Part shown: positions 1 through 12,647 of the stretch, in pieces
Layout of the letters: every line of letters starts with the position of its first letter
How positions within the stretch are numbered: the stretch's first letter is position 1
Source of the DNA: Ceratobasidium sp. AG-K
Lineage: Eukaryota > Basidiomycota > Agaricomycetes > Cantharellales > Ceratobasidiaceae
Direction: 5' to 3'
NCBI GenBank assembly: GCA_037039685.1
Contig: JAWNGF010000006.1
Span: 620,001-684,000, forward strand
DNA: 64,000 nucleotides
Notes under the pieces: model-generated
Database searches by the model: none
The model's input: only the letters and a program-made list of their open reading frames with translations
Told to the model about the DNA's origin: nothing
Translations under genes and position numbers: made by a program

Positions 1-1057
1 ATGTATGTTCATGACCTTCACACAGTTGAGAGTCAGCTGACCTTGTGCCAGGTACCTCAGTAGCAGTGGTGTGTGTTTTTAGCTCTAGTTGCAACCTGAT
101 TTCAGTGTGGTGCACATTGCTATCTGCTGGAACTATCTGCATATTCATGACTTATCAGGCTGGAATTTTGCTTGAGGAACAAGTTGAAGGTTTTGGAGAC
201 TCTTGTGACTGACTTGTTGTGCTTACAGTATTTGTATGTATCCAAATATAGTATCTATGTGTAATAATTGTCTGGTGCACATGACATCTGGGTAACTGTC
301 AGCTAGCTGCAGTTCTTACAAATCAATTGCTGTTTGGCTGGGTTGCTGGCTCATAATCAACAGTTCTGGAGCCAAACCAAGTTGAACTGAATCTGCAGGA
401 GTCCTACCCACACAACCAACTGCTGCCCTCAATTAAGTAAATGAGGTGTCAACAGGCACCAAAGTGAATTTTGAAGGCTTTTGGTCCTATGTAACAATTA
501 TTATAGCTGTAAATACTCATCTATTTTGTTTCTAGTGCTTATGATTCCCAAATTCTCTCAATGTACAATCATGCACCAAACTAGTGGAGGACTTACCTTA
601 GTCCTGTGCAAATAAAAGTCATGCAAAAAGCGCAGATGATTTGCACCTGGATGCATTATATCTGCTCAGCTAGCAAATGTGCCCCCAGCTCATGCTGTTG
701 CTCCTGTACACCCGTAAGCCCACAGTGGCGACACTCCTGACTGTATGCCACAAAACTCACCAAGGAGTGGCGATTTTATTACAAAGATTTGGCACATATA
801 GGAAAAGATGCTCTGTATTCTATATACAATCCCTTCTGTCTGGTACATATAGCCTATGGCCTGTGAGGTCCAGGACACGCACAAAATATCGCCCCAAAGT
901 GGTTATGTGTTTCCAAACTTTTGCAACAGCCTAGTACATATGGGATATTGGATCTTGAGTACCTCAGACACATGCATTCTCATAGTTACTGAACAGAAGA
1001 ACCCCAATAACGCTCTGGATAACTCTGAGGTACAGTCATAAAGATAAAAATAGAACA
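1..1057. other. Left edge, no recognisable gene
   Basis: No open frame here resembles a known protein and no splice-joined coding chain is visible. The first 660 bases are AT-richer and lower in CpG than the gene regions to the right, which could indicate old transposon or repeat sequence, but no terminal repeats can be seen because the window starts here. The last part is the 3' flank of the minus-strand CHAT gene. Confidence 0.5.
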
Positions 1058-4000
1058 TCATACACCAATATGGATAAATGGCACCCATCGTTTGAACGAG
1101 CTGCGGCCGATCTTCTCACGTAGCCCAGCGACAGCCTTGTGCAATGCTCTCGCTGCCTCTGAACAGTCCATCCTTCCATCCTTCAGTAGCTCCGCATACA
1201 CCCTGCCCGCAACCTCCGGTCCATCCTCATCACAGATTGACCACATTGTGGCAATAACACTCGGGTACCCAGACATTAGCATCCCTGCTGCCAGATGGAT
1301 CGACTCATCTGGCCGTTTGTCGTCGCCAGTAGCCGTTTGGCATGCAGACAAGAACGCCAGCCCCTTGCTCTTGAACGAGCGCTTGGTGATTGCCTCGAGA
1401 GTAAGATCGCCGTCGTGTAGGTGAAACGTGCTCAGAGCCGGGTTGTCTGGGTTCTGAGTTGCATGGCAAGCCAGGTGCACCCAGTCATGTTGCTCCATCG
1501 CATCCAGTACCGCGCCGACCGTGGCTTCTGTAGCCTCCATTCGAGTGATTTCTGTCCCGTTCGCGCACGTTTTGATTGCCGAAAGTTCCTGAACAGTGTT
1601 TGGCAAATGACTCATACCCTGTGTATATTCCTGGCCGACGATGAGTAGTTTGGAATCCGGAGTCGTACATACAGGGCGTGGGCCAAGCAATGCGCTTAGA
1701 GTTGGAGTATACGATGATACTACAAGATCCATGGCGTTTGGTTGCACCCCATCATAAAATCCAGCAGCATGGAGCGGAAGAAAGGAGAGAGCGCCAGTAG
1801 TACACCAGGTGACATGAGGTAGATCGTCAACAGGGAGTGGTTGCTAGATGAGATGCGTAAGCTGTCGGCAACTGGCCACGCTACAACCTTGAGCTTACCG
1901 TATAACCTAGGAACTCCAGAACCGGTCCCACCACTCCCCTCCATAGCGTCGCCAGCATGCACCTGAAATTGCTCTCTATTTGTGGCGCTGTGCAATGGCG
2001 CTTGAAACCACGTGCACGGTCGCACTGGCTGCCAATTTCAGAATTTAGTCTTTCACGCGAGTTCATGGCGTCAACGGCAGAGAAGTAATCCAAGGGCAAA
2101 TGCCCTATACGATTGCTGTGCGGCCAAATAATGAGAGCGTCGCACCGCCTGGAGTGGACGTTGACAAGCACGACCGGGCTGTGTTTGGCTGCCCGCTGCA
2201 AGTCGATTATCTTCGGAGGGCGCATGAAATCTTCAAACCCCTGAATGCTACGAGCTTGAGCTACCAATTGCTCCCATTCTGATGCTAGTTGGTGACGATA
2301 CTGCGTTCTGTTTTCCATTTCTGGCACATCATCGGTAAATGACGATAGCGATGCCGACTGAAGACCTGCGTTGCCAAGCTCATGTGCAACTCGCTGCAAA
2401 TTTCGAGAGAGAGAAGGACTAGCCCTGGAGAGGTCTTCAAATGGCGTTCGAAGCTGAATTATTTGATTCCAGACAATAGACCGGCCCTCTTCAAGCCATT
2501 CAGCGGCGCGGCCATAATCGCCAATTGAGATAGCCCACGCTGCTGCGCTCAGAGTAAGGTCCCCAACATCAACCATGAGCTTGTAACGCTCGTGAATTAG
2601 CGTTCCCAGCCATACCATCCGTGGAACCAGTTCCATGCCTCTGCAATACGCATCGTATGGGGGTATTCCTAGCGAAAGTGAGCAGGCGGACCAAAGATGT
2701 GCGCTACGAATTTGAATTTTGGGGATTTTGAGCGAGGTTAATGCAACCTGTTGGAGTAGATCATGTGCATTTTTGAGGTCTCCGTACATGCCTTGGTGTA
2801 AGAAACGCCGTATATACGACACTCCAAGGTCATTTCGCAATTGTAAGGTGCCGGAAAACCCACTAGTAACAGCTCGTATGGCCTGTGTCTGAAATGCGAT
2901 GGCTTTGTCAATGTCCGACAACTCCCCAAGCAGAACAAATCGGGTCCCGTATGCGCAACCAAGGTTGTTGAGATATCCTGTCCTCGCCGGATCATCCCCA
3001 CAAACAAGTTGCAATGCTCGAGTAAGGAACGTAATGGATTGATGAGTATCTGCAAGATCCGTCGGATGATAGTGCTGAGGCACGAGCAAACCCCTAAAAG
3101 TATCATCGTCGCTTGCCAGTGTTTGACCGAGGTGGCCACCCGGCACAAGTTTGATCGCTCGACTCCGGGCTTCAATCGCTTGACACAACTGTGAAGTTTC
3201 CTCGGGATGACCACATCGAATTGCAAACGAGGTTCCGAGGACTGCCAGGCTATTTGCCTTGGCAGGATGCCTGTCTGGGATTAGTTCCATGGATTGCGTG
3301 TGATATATGATGGCTTGGTCGACGTCTTCGCGAGCCCCAAACCGACCAAACCGGGCGAGGTGGGAAATCCCAAGATATTTCAAACACCTCGCTTTGCTCA
3401 GGTAGCCTTGCTGAGCGAGATCAATTGATTGTGTTTGGAATATGATTGCTCGGTCAATGTCAGATACCTCCCCAAGCAGGCTAAAACGAGCTCTGTATGA
3501 CTTTCCAAGCTTGAAGAAGTTGTTTCCTTTGCTCGGGTGATCTTCGGGAGTCAGTTGCGTAGCCTCAGTTAATACCTTGATTGCTTGATTGATGTCTGAA
3601 AGGTCTCCAAGGTGTTTAAAGCGGATCCAACACGCACTCCCGAGGTGACTAAGAATCTTCGCCTTTTCCAAGGGGTCTTGAGTCATGTGCTTCGAGGCTT
3701 GATCCTGAAGCATGATTGATTGGCTGACGTCTTCCAACTTTCCGAATCGATTATACCGGGCCCAATAAGAGCTCCCAAGGTCAACGAGGCCTCTTGCTCT
3801 ATCGGCATGGTCGCCTGGAGTACGCTCCAAAGCCTGGTTCTGCAGCATAATTGCTTGGTTTATGTCCGACAACCACCCGAGACGATTAAAACGAGCGCGG
3901 TAGGAGTTCCCAAGGTGATTGAGGATATTTCCCTTGGCCACATCACCGTCAGAAATAGTCCACACCGCTTGAGTCTGAAACTTGATTGCTAGATTGATGT

Positions 4001-4598
4001 CTCCAAGCTCTCTAAGCCGAATAAACCGTTCTGCGTATGATGCACCCAGGGCACTGAGCATTTTTGGTTTCTCTTCATCGTGGTCTGGTGTTCTGCGAAT
4101 TGCCCTACTTTGATATGCAATAGCCATATTGCCGTCCGAAATGTCGCCCACACGACTGAGCCGAGCCAGATACAAGTTTCCAAGGTTGGCGTACCAACGA
4201 GGTTTACCGAAATGGCCGCCTGAACTGAGTATCATGGCCAGATGCCAGTATTTGATTGACTCATTAATATAGTTAATCGACCCCCATTGTTCAAAGGCAT
4301 GTTCCAACATTTTCGCCCATACCACTAGCGCCACGAGCAACCTGAAGTTGCTGAGCGATAGAATTTTCAGTCAGTTCTATAAATCCCTTGCCATGAGGGC
4401 CGAGGGCGAAAATAGTATATCATACCTTTCCGAGTTTCTCAACCCCCTCCAAGAGTCGCCGACCCATTTTAGAGCTTCTTCCACTTCCTCACGCGAGAAT
4501 TGTATGATACCCTGCCTTGCATAGGCCCCGCTAACGTTCAAGTCGACTAGCAATAGCTGGTCAGCCAGTTTTGACTCAGCGATTGAACAAAGTACAAA
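1058..4598 (-). CDS. TPR-repeat protein with C-terminal CHAT (caspase-like) peptidase domain
   Basis: This is a large cytosolic-type protein with an N-terminal array of about ten degenerate TPR-like repeats of roughly 45-50 residues and a C-terminal CHAT domain, the caspase/separase-fold cysteine peptidase found with TPRs. The repeats carry a recurring pattern of LG.SY..RF..LG.LSDI..AI..Q..A...TP.DH. The CHAT core shows LPHVTWCTTGALSFLPLHAAG, then the catalytic His in WVHLACHA and the catalytic Cys in LAFLSACQTATGD, so the His-Cys dyad is intact. The exons I can place are 4598-4426, 4350-1899 and 1843-1058, with introns of 75 and 55 nt joining in phases 2 and 0. The 5' end is not resolved: an 82-codon open frame at 4923-4675 may hold an upstream exon. 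Fungal CHAT-TPR proteins are discussed as regulated-proteolysis or cell-death factors, but the target here is unknown. A broken paralogue lies at 7695-9290. Confidence 0.85.
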
Positions 4599-6149
4599 CT
4601 AGAAATCAGAGTGTTTTGTAGCGCATAACGGATAGAGAAGAGTTCCAATAGAACGTCACTTAATTATGGTTACATCAATGTTCACCCGTTTCAGTCGCTA
4701 AATAATGATCAACCCACCTAAATTGCTCCGTTACCGGCACTCCTCGGTGGGGTTTAGGGGGTAACCGGATTCGCTCTTCACTCAACTCCATTGCTGCGGC
4801 GATATTAAAGAGTAGCAGTACAACAAGCCGTCCAAACGAATACCCTTTATAATCGCACTCACCAGCGCCCAACCGGTGCCTAGATGAATATTCCATGAGC
4901 TCGCTTAGGGTTCGAGCGAACACTTGAGCCTAAGATCTAGTGAAATCGTCACACCTTCTAGTAAACCTTTTGCTTTCCCAGCGTAGTATTCCACGAAATG
5001 TATGGATCCAGGCACAACAAGCCCAACCTATCCTGGAGGCGAATAGTACTGCCTTTCACAAGCCTTCAGTTTCCTATCAACGGATTTGAAAGTGGAAACG
5101 TATAGAATACTCGCAATCCACTCTAAATGGTGACGCCCAGCTGGTCAGACGCAACATTTTTCACAGCCTTCGCCCTGAACTAACCTGGCACGGTTGCTGA
5201 AAATCGGTTTGTATTGTTCCTGTGCGCCGATGAAGCATACAGTACGAGGAAATCTATGTACCATACTGGTCTTAAGCCAGTTCCATGGTGGGGCCTACGA
5301 TGTGCAGATGCGTATGCTTGGTTCTTCCGCGAAGATGTATCGGCTAGCATAGTGAGCAATTGATTCTGGCACGTAGCACTGTCGCGAGAAGAACAACGGC
5401 GAGTAGGTCTTCGGGTGTAACACCGTATCCAAACTATCCTGAGGGGTGGGGACGTTGGGGAGAAGGCTCAGTCTTGAGACACTGCTATTCCTCCTTGCGT
5501 TGCGCTTTTGGGTTAGAGGGTTCACGCTTGGGAGGTAGATAATTTTGTCGGCCACATGGGTTTCAAGTCCAGAGCGTTGTCAACATCAAGGCCTGGCCCA
5601 CACAGCGTTGAGGGATTTGCTTCTGGTGTGGAGGGGTACATGCTGTTGACGATCGACCTCTTGGGATCTTATAGTCCTCCGAAAATCACGAGAGAGATAG
5701 ATTATATGATACATCATGGTTCTACGAGACGGCAATATACTGGTCCCGTCCCGAGCAGTGAGGCAAGGTTACCACACCAAGCGCTAGTTCATAGTGTATG
5801 ACTTACTCAGTTCTCAACCAACGCAAACTGGGCCCGGAGTGAAGCGTTGCGATGCTGGTGGGCGGAAGCCAAGTCGAGTCTTCGTATATTTAGTCCAATA
5901 CGCAGAAGGCGAGGAGGGCGTCAAGGTGGCTCATTTGGCGGCATGTTTGGCGGCATTATGTAATATACCCCGAGTTGCCGAATTGGCAATTTATCCGTAT
6001 CATGTCACTCTCAAAAACAAATACCGAAGTTACACTAATGCATTTGTAGCCAAATGATCAACGATACACGCTGGTCGAAGGTAAGTATTCCTGATAATAT
6101 GAATAAAAAACGAAGAAAACGAAGAAAACTCTAGGTGCACCCATCCAAC
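4599..6149. other. Intergenic, possible 5' exon of the CHAT gene
   Basis: The only candidate coding stretch is a minus-strand frame at 4923-4675 (82 codons). It is close upstream of the first placed CHAT exon and could be its 5' exon, but I could not find a junction that keeps phase. The rest shows no coding chain. From about 6050 the sequence becomes alignable to the region near 9390, which is the right-hand copy of the duplicated unit. Confidence 0.4.
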
Positions 6150-7050
6150 CTTTTAGTCGCCGACCGTGTCCAGACGGTGTGTGCTTGCCTCGGCCTAAAC
6201 CGCCCGGTCAAAAACAATCCACAAAATTACGCCTGGGATTTTGAGTCCTGTCGGTATGATCAGCAGGCATGGAACGGACAACTTACTTAGCATGGCAACG
6301 GCCCGCTCCTTCATCTCCTTCTTCGCACTCTCTCCCTCTTTCCAGTCTCGTTCGGTCCGCCTCCCGGACGAGGTATGCTACTCGGTACTTGCAGGTCCTT
6401 GGCCACCGAGGTGGGGAGAGTGTGAAGCGAATCATAAGTTGAAACACCCGAATGAGTCGTCGCCATCGCACAAATTCGTTAGCTCGAGGTATCTCCCGGC
6501 TCGTTTGCCCATTTCACCTCGCTGGCGGCAGGAATGGGCTTGGAAGCACGCCGAACAAGGTCCTAACCAGCTCCTCCCAACTTGGGTCGAGGTATCTGGT
6601 TGTACGCATTCTCATCGTCATGTGAGTGAGGTCGAAACGTCAACCAAGGGGCTCCCGGACTCGACCCAAGTCCACGCGGCGACGGGGTAGATGGGAATGT
6701 ACGCGAGATTTGGTTTGAGGCGTTAGAGAAATCAAAGGGCATGCAGCAACGCGGAAGGGACAAGTGATCAGGATTGACAGAGGATGTTGAGTGTAAACAA
6801 GAGCCCAGGCTATGGTGGAGCGGGGCATGTCGTCGTCTTTTAGATCCCAGTTTTGGCCAGAGCATTTGACCCTTGGGACGAGGATTGGTTCGTTCACTCG
6901 GCGATTTGGTGCCTCTTTTTGTCCCTGTTTTCAACACGCTTGGTCGATCGCCGAGTTGGACGTTGTCTATGTTGCATTTTCCAGCACCAGGCCACTTCGA
7001 ACTTAGCACTGGCGGAAACCAGAGTACTCCCCAGGAACGAGTCAACGTGG
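6050..7050 (-). pseudogene. Relic copy of the Rossmann-like/basic-tail gene
   Basis: This stretch aligns by eye along most of its length with the 3' part of the intact gene at 9490-11395. It includes the 3' intron donor (minus-strand GTAAGTTG at about 6284-6277), the flanking CAACAG/GCCCGCTCC tract, the TCATCGCC..GCACAAATTCGTT block and the downstream exon start ACTCAAA..CCC. The copy lacks a continuous frame, is full of small indels, and has lost the N-terminal Rossmann-like part entirely. In the shared last exon the codons for T-Q-x-P-x-R-N-F are kept, which shows it was once a real coding copy. It sits downstream of the intact CHAT gene exactly as the intact version sits next to the broken CHAT copy. 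Confidence 0.75.
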
Positions 7051-7694
7051 ACTATCCAAGTCTCAGGCGATTATCTAGCATTACTCAAGACGAACATTTA
7101 GCAGAGCGTACAGAGCCTGGCACGAGTACTTACCGTTGCTGCCGGGCGTGCTCGCGATGTGGGGCGTTGCAGGCGTAGAACGCGTATGGACGGCCGCACC
7201 AATTGAATCGAATTTGACTGTAGAAAATGGCGCGTAATCATGGAGGAGATGTGGCAGGAAGCGATGAGTTCAGCATGACCAAGAGATCGCGCTATCTTGG
7301 TCGCGTCATTGTGTGATATTCGCGGGACCCATGGTGGCTTATGTAAGTTGTTAGCATTACCTGGAGAGGCACTGTATATGCACCCCGTCTCACCGGCTGC
7401 TCTGCGTGCAGCCTACTATAGAATAAAATGAATACCTGGGTGGTAGCCTTTTCGCTCGAGTCAACACATGCGTGTGACCACTGCTGTTCGTCATCTAGTA
7501 GGGCACCGCCGACGGGAATCGTAAATGAAGTTCAAGTCCTGACTTGCGAGGTCGTGCCCGGAGCCTCGACGCGATGGACGCCAAGGGTAGACAGATTGGA
7601 GACTTCGTAGCCATGATACACCAACTGGGAGCTTGGTTTTTTTTACATAGGCTTTCCTCGGAGCTGGGGAGGTAGTTTATATATTGTGGATCCG
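7051..7694. other. Intergenic, no gene seen
   Basis: No supportable coding region was found. This stretch separates the relic of the Rossmann-like gene from the broken CHAT copy and contains a short poly-T run near 7640. Confidence 0.4.
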
Positions 7695-9290
7695 TTACAT
7701 CATGCTCCAATGTGAATAAAAAGGCATCCATCGCTTAAACGACTTTTCTCCAACCTTCTCCCGCGACTCAGCAATTGCCTTGTGCATCACTCTAGCTACA
7801 TCCGCGCGGTCCATCTTCCAGTCCTTCAGAAGCTCCTCATATACTCTGCCAGTGACCTCTGGGCCGTCCTCGTCATAGATTGACCAAGATAGCACGGTTT
7901 ATCCTTGGGGTCAATGTGGGCAGCCTGCACAGCCTGGGTCCGATATACAATTGCTTGATCGATGTCCAACAAATCCCGATAATATACAAATCGATTATGA
8001 TATGCGACTCCAACGCCATCGAGATACGAAGCCCTTTCGCGGTGAGTGCTAGCGACAAGTTCTACAGCCTGAGACAGACACACAAGTGCTTGATTGATGT
8101 CTGTTCTGGCGAGTTCTCCAAATGAATAAACTCGAGTCCCATACGCGAGGCTGAGATCCTGCAGATAGCCCGGTTTGTTCGCATCGTCATTAGGAGTAAG
8201 CTCCACAGCTTGGGTCAAGTAATCAAGAGCTCCCCCCAGGTCCGACAGATCCTCAGCACGGTTAAATCGGGAGATGCACCAGATTCCAAGTTTGTCGAAA
8301 TGATATCCCTCGTCTGAATTTGCGTCGCCATAGCCAACGTAAGGTGCGCGATGGCTCTCCGACGAGATTAAATCGAGCCTGGTGCGACCTGGCAAGGTCG
8401 TGAAGATAGCCGGGTTTGACTTAACGACCATCTGGAATAAGTCGGATGGCTGGAGTGTAATATCCCAAGGCTTGGTCAATGTCTTTCACTTCTCCGAGGC
8501 GCTGATGCCGAGTTTCATGGGATTCCGCAAGCTCAAGAAGATACCTCGCCTCGCAGTAACGGCTACGCGAAGCCGGTTCCGCTAATTGAACAACTGGCCC
8601 TTTCAACACCTCGTCCTTCCCATCCAATCTACTCTCTTGCAAGCCAACCAGTTTGAGATCCAATTTCAGCTCAACCGCTTGCTCCTTGGAGAAAAGCCGA
8701 ACGGCCTGCGTTTGGTAGGTAATCGATTTGTCGATGTCAGACGTATCCCTTTGACAATGATATCGTGCCCAGTACAAGTTGCCCAGATAATTAACTTGAT
8801 AGCTCGAAGCAGAATCGCGGTAACGGGTTCGGAGCTAGTAGATATTCACATTTGGCATTAAAATCCTTAAAAAGTCCATTTGATAACTAATCATACCCAC
8901 TCAACTCCTGCAAGCTTGCTCTGGGGTCTGGAATACGCTCCGACGCTTCTTCGATCTCCCTCTGCAAAAATGTTGAAATACCCCGTATTACTCTGATGTT
9001 ATTATCGTCGAAGCGAACTGATAAACATCCGAGTATGAGTGTCAAATCTCCCAGTCAAAGCAATTACAAACCTGCAGCCAAGACTCCTTGTCGCGCATGT
9101 CGAGCTGAGATTCCCTCTGATAGAATGTCTCTGAAATGCCAAGTATTAATTGCTTCGCTGGCCACTCATTCCCAACTTACGCGAACTGCATTTGAGCTGA
9201 AACGTCGCGAAGATCGTGGACGGGTATGCACCCACGACATTCTAATGTTGATTCCATGGTGGGCGCGGTGGGAGAGACGAAGGCCGTGCC
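7695..9290 (-). pseudogene. Gutted paralogue of the TPR-CHAT gene
   Basis: The C-terminal piece SWSIYDEDGPEVTGRVYEEL closely matches the end of the CHAT domain of the left-hand gene, and the segments upstream (8479-7826 and 8777-8421) carry the same TPR-like repeats (for example DLSDLGGALDYLTQAVELTP). The TPR part runs directly into the last 60 residues of CHAT, so the middle of the protein, including the His and Cys active-site motifs, is deleted. Frameshifts separate the TPR pieces. A further upstream exon near 8900-8960 (REIEEASERIPDPRASLQEL) corresponds to the REEVEEALKWVGDSWRGL exon of the intact gene. This copy cannot make an active CHAT peptidase. Confidence 0.85.
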
Positions 9291-9489
9291 GATGTGTTAT
9301 ATAATCTAGCGCCCAAACCAGCCATGACCACAGCAAGGGTGAAATCCAAGAAAATCAATAAATTACTCTAATACATCTGTCATCAGTCAATAATACACAC
9401 TGGCCGAAATTAGGTCTGCCATATAATACGAATCAAGAAAAGTGAACAAATCTCTAAGTGGGTGCAAGGTTTTGGTCGACAGCCAGTGT

Positions 9490-11395
9490 CTAGACGGTGT
9501 GTGCGTGCCCACGGTCGCTAAACTCGTACCTAAACCAACCGGTCGAAAACAATTTTAAGAAGTTACGTTTGGGGGTTTGAGTCCTGCGAGCGACGTCAGT
9601 AAAAACCCACAACGGGCAGAACGAACAACTTACTTGTCGAAATTTTCAGCAACAGCCCGCTCCCTCATCTCTTTCTCCTCCTTCATCCTCTCCCTCTCCT
9701 TCCGGTCACGTTCGGTCCACACCGACTCGGCCTCGCGAACAGTTTTCGCAATTCGGTATCCGCCAGTTTTCGGCCGCGGAGGCGGAGGGGCGGGCGCAAC
9801 AGAAGTCGAAGCCGAATGAGTCATCGCCAGCGCACAAATTCGTTCAGGCGAGTTGTCTCCCGGCCCGCTTGCCCGTTCCGCTTCGCTGGCGGTAGGAGGA
9901 CGCTTGGAAGCACACCGAACAAGTCCCTGAGCCGCCCCTCCCCCCGATTTGGGTCGAGATATTCGCTTGTGCGCGTTTTGGTCTTCGTTTGGGAGTCGAG
10001 ACGCAGACGAGGGGGCTCTTGGACGGCGCAAGGATGACGTAGATGGGAACCCGCGTAAAGATTGAGTTTGAGTGACGCTGTTTCGTGTCCGAAGCGAAGA
10101 AGCCGAGGGGAAGCCGCGTAGCGACGCAGAAGGCGTAAATAATGACGAACCGCGCGGGTTTGAAGAAGGCCCAAATGATAGTGGAGGTAAAATGTGGGGA
10201 ATGCTTTCGCGCCGAGGTTCAGGTCGGAGCGTGGACGTGGACTGTTTCGTCCGTTCGGCACTTTGGGACCTTCGTTCGCCACTCTTCCCCTCGCGGCGCG
10301 TGTCGCCGCTCCTTTCTCTGCGGCGGTCACTGCTCCTACTCCTCCTCTCAAGGTCGCTCCTGGGTCTAATTAATCCCACACCGTCTTCCCACGCCAACCC
10401 AGATCGACTCGGCACCGGCGGAGGAGGGAGCGTTCCCCGAGGAAGGTCGTCATCCCACGTAATCTGGTCGATCAGGATGAACCGCAGTGGAGGTCCTTTG
10501 AGCCTAGGCTCCTCCTTGGCCGCTTTCGGTTTCGATTTCGCCTTGGGTTTTGGAAACCTGGGCTTGCTGACGCCCGTCGGGCCTAGGCCGATAAACTTCT
10601 CGAGTTGCTTTTCGAGTTGCATTGCGCGCTCGAGCTTGTCGGGTGGAATGCCATCTAATCGGGTTTCTTCGGGCTCTTCTAGTACAGTGTTGGGGTTAGG
10701 ATTAATGCCCGCCCACGCGCACAGCCTCTCGTAGTGTTCCTTTTCCGCACGGGTGGGGATGTAGTATGGAGACGAGGTATCGGGAGGGGTGCAGTCGTGC
10801 TCTTGGATAAAGTCAACATCCGCGCAGGACGCGTTTCCGGGGATGGAGTAGACTGTACGCAAAGCGGGGAGGTGGAGGTTTGTCTCGGGTGAGACTGGGG
10901 CGGATCAACATTAGCCGTGGGGTAAAATTAGACGTGTAACGTACTGTAGAGCCCGTGCACATACAACGCCTCGACCCTTTCCAAGAGCCGTGCGAGAAAA
11001 TCCATCGAGTTGGCCCGAGAGACGAGTTCGAAATCCAGAGTCGCGAATACGTAGTACAAGGTGACTTGGTCGCGGCCGGTGAAGCGGAGGACCTCGGGTG
11101 CGATGAGTTCCCACCCGTGTTCGTCGAGCGCTCCGGCCGACCGCTCAATCACCGAACGAGCGACATCTTCTGGGGCCCTCCAAGCCGCGTGATCTCTATC
11201 TCCAGGTGCGCGGGTGAGCCGAGGCTTTGCATCGACATAGAGAAATGTAGAAAAGCCGGCATAGCGGCACGCAACCGGGTACAAGTCGAGGCCCGCACCA
11301 AGATATAATATCACAGCCGACGGTGAAGAGGCAAGTAGGGGGGCTGGTTGGGGTCGGTCGCCGCTGCTAAAGGGGTGAAAGTAGTCGAGCGCCAT
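9490..11395 (-). CDS. Uncharacterised protein: N-terminal Rossmann-like domain and basic, low-complexity tail
   Basis: Three exons (11395-10945, 10894-9634 and 9583-9490) separated by two 50-nt introns give a 601-residue protein. Both junctions keep phase. The second donor would otherwise run into an immediate stop, and its use is supported by conservation in the relic copy at 6050-7050. Residues 25-60 contain AVILYLGAGLDLYPVACRY followed by FLYVDA, which resembles the first strand, glycine loop and acidic second strand of a SAM-methyltransferase-like Rossmann fold. I see no clear catalytic motif. From about residue 250 the chain becomes K/P/R/S-rich (KPRFPKPKAKSKPKAAKEE, then RS/RE-rich runs), probably disordered, and it ends in a predicted coiled stretch (ERDRKERERMKEEKEMRERA). 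I do not recognise the family. A methyltransferase-like role is inference only. Confidence 0.7.
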
Positions 11396-12647
11396 TAGGC
11401 TCGGACCATGGTCGTCGTGGTCAGGTTATAACTTGCAAACGCCCGATTTGTCAGCTGGCTCTTCGATCACCCCGATCTTCTAGGGTGATTTACATTGAGA
11501 TTCGAATTCGCGGACAATCCGGGTGCTATATTTCGACCAAACCCCTTCCGATGAACAAACTTTGTTTGACAGCTGCTTTGTTAGGCACTTGCGGTTAACA
11601 CAACGCCAGCTTTTCAGCCTCGCCTGGCCACTCACACTCGGTTCAGCCCAAGAGCATTCCACCCATTATTTCACATTTACAACACAGGTCGTCTGTGGCT
11701 AGAATTATTTTCCTACTTCATCCCTATATTTCCAACATCCGTGCGTCTGTGTAACGTGTTGCAAAACGCGACGCGCAGCCTGATCGCCAAGGCAAATAAG
11801 CGCGCTGCACACCCATCCCCGCATTTTCCGTCTTTGCTCGACAACTTGGGGGGTTCTCGAGCTTCTATGAACGCCGTCATTAACTTTCAACAATGGCACG
11901 TCGGAAGCTCCCTGGAATGATCTCGCTTTGCTTTTAATGTCTAGTACTATAAATGCTTTGTCCGCTAGCATGTTTCGTCCATGGCCACGACTGTATTTAG
12001 CACGCCCTCAGATCGGCTTCGCAATATGCGGATGAATGGCGCACGCCACCAGAGCTGGCAACTATTTTATACAGTAGACTCATACACCCGCAACCGCGTC
12101 GTATGGTCCGAGCGTTCCCCTCCGTTCCCGCCCGCGCGTTCCTCGATCTGCAAAATTTAGTTCAGTCTCGCGTCGTTCCGGTCGATCTCGACCCAAATCA
12201 GCGATCATCCTTTATTTCTCGTGAATGGGATATACACCGGCGCGGGGAAGATAAGATTTTCGTGCGGATATGTCTGGAGGTTACCGTAAACGGTGAATTT
12301 TGAAATAAATTACTCCTGGGTGCCTAGCGATTCGGAATGGGCTTTCAGGTCAGAGGCACATTCCATCTCTCGAGCTCTTATTTAGTAAGTGGTGGGTCTT
12401 GCGATGGGTCGGTGCTGTCAGTACCTTACAAGTCCTCCGCCATTAGGACCTATGTGCGTGTGAGCCAAGTGTGAGGTTTCTTTACACGTTTTTGGTGATT
12501 AAAGTCGAAACTTATCGGGCCCGGATAAGAAAGCCTCGGAACCTTAAGCTTCAAAAAGGGTGAGACACGACTGGCTGTTGAAACTATCGAACTCAAGTAA
12601 AAGTCAGACTAAGTAATTTTACATTGTTTAAGAGCCTATATGTTTGG
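11396..12647. other. Intergenic, no gene seen
   Basis: There is no coding chain on either strand that I can support. The stretch probably contains the 5' flank of the minus-strand gene ending at 11395. The frames present are short and lack family resemblance. Confidence 0.4.

Noticed and set aside
5295..6057. Overlapping frames of 80-90 codons on both strands
   Set aside because: No splice-compatible chain, no motif, and no matching frame in the duplicated region.
9577..10734. Plus-strand frames up to 220 codons across the Rossmann-like gene
   Set aside because: They are antisense to well-supported exons whose introns keep phase and which have a diverged paralogue preserving the minus-strand codons.
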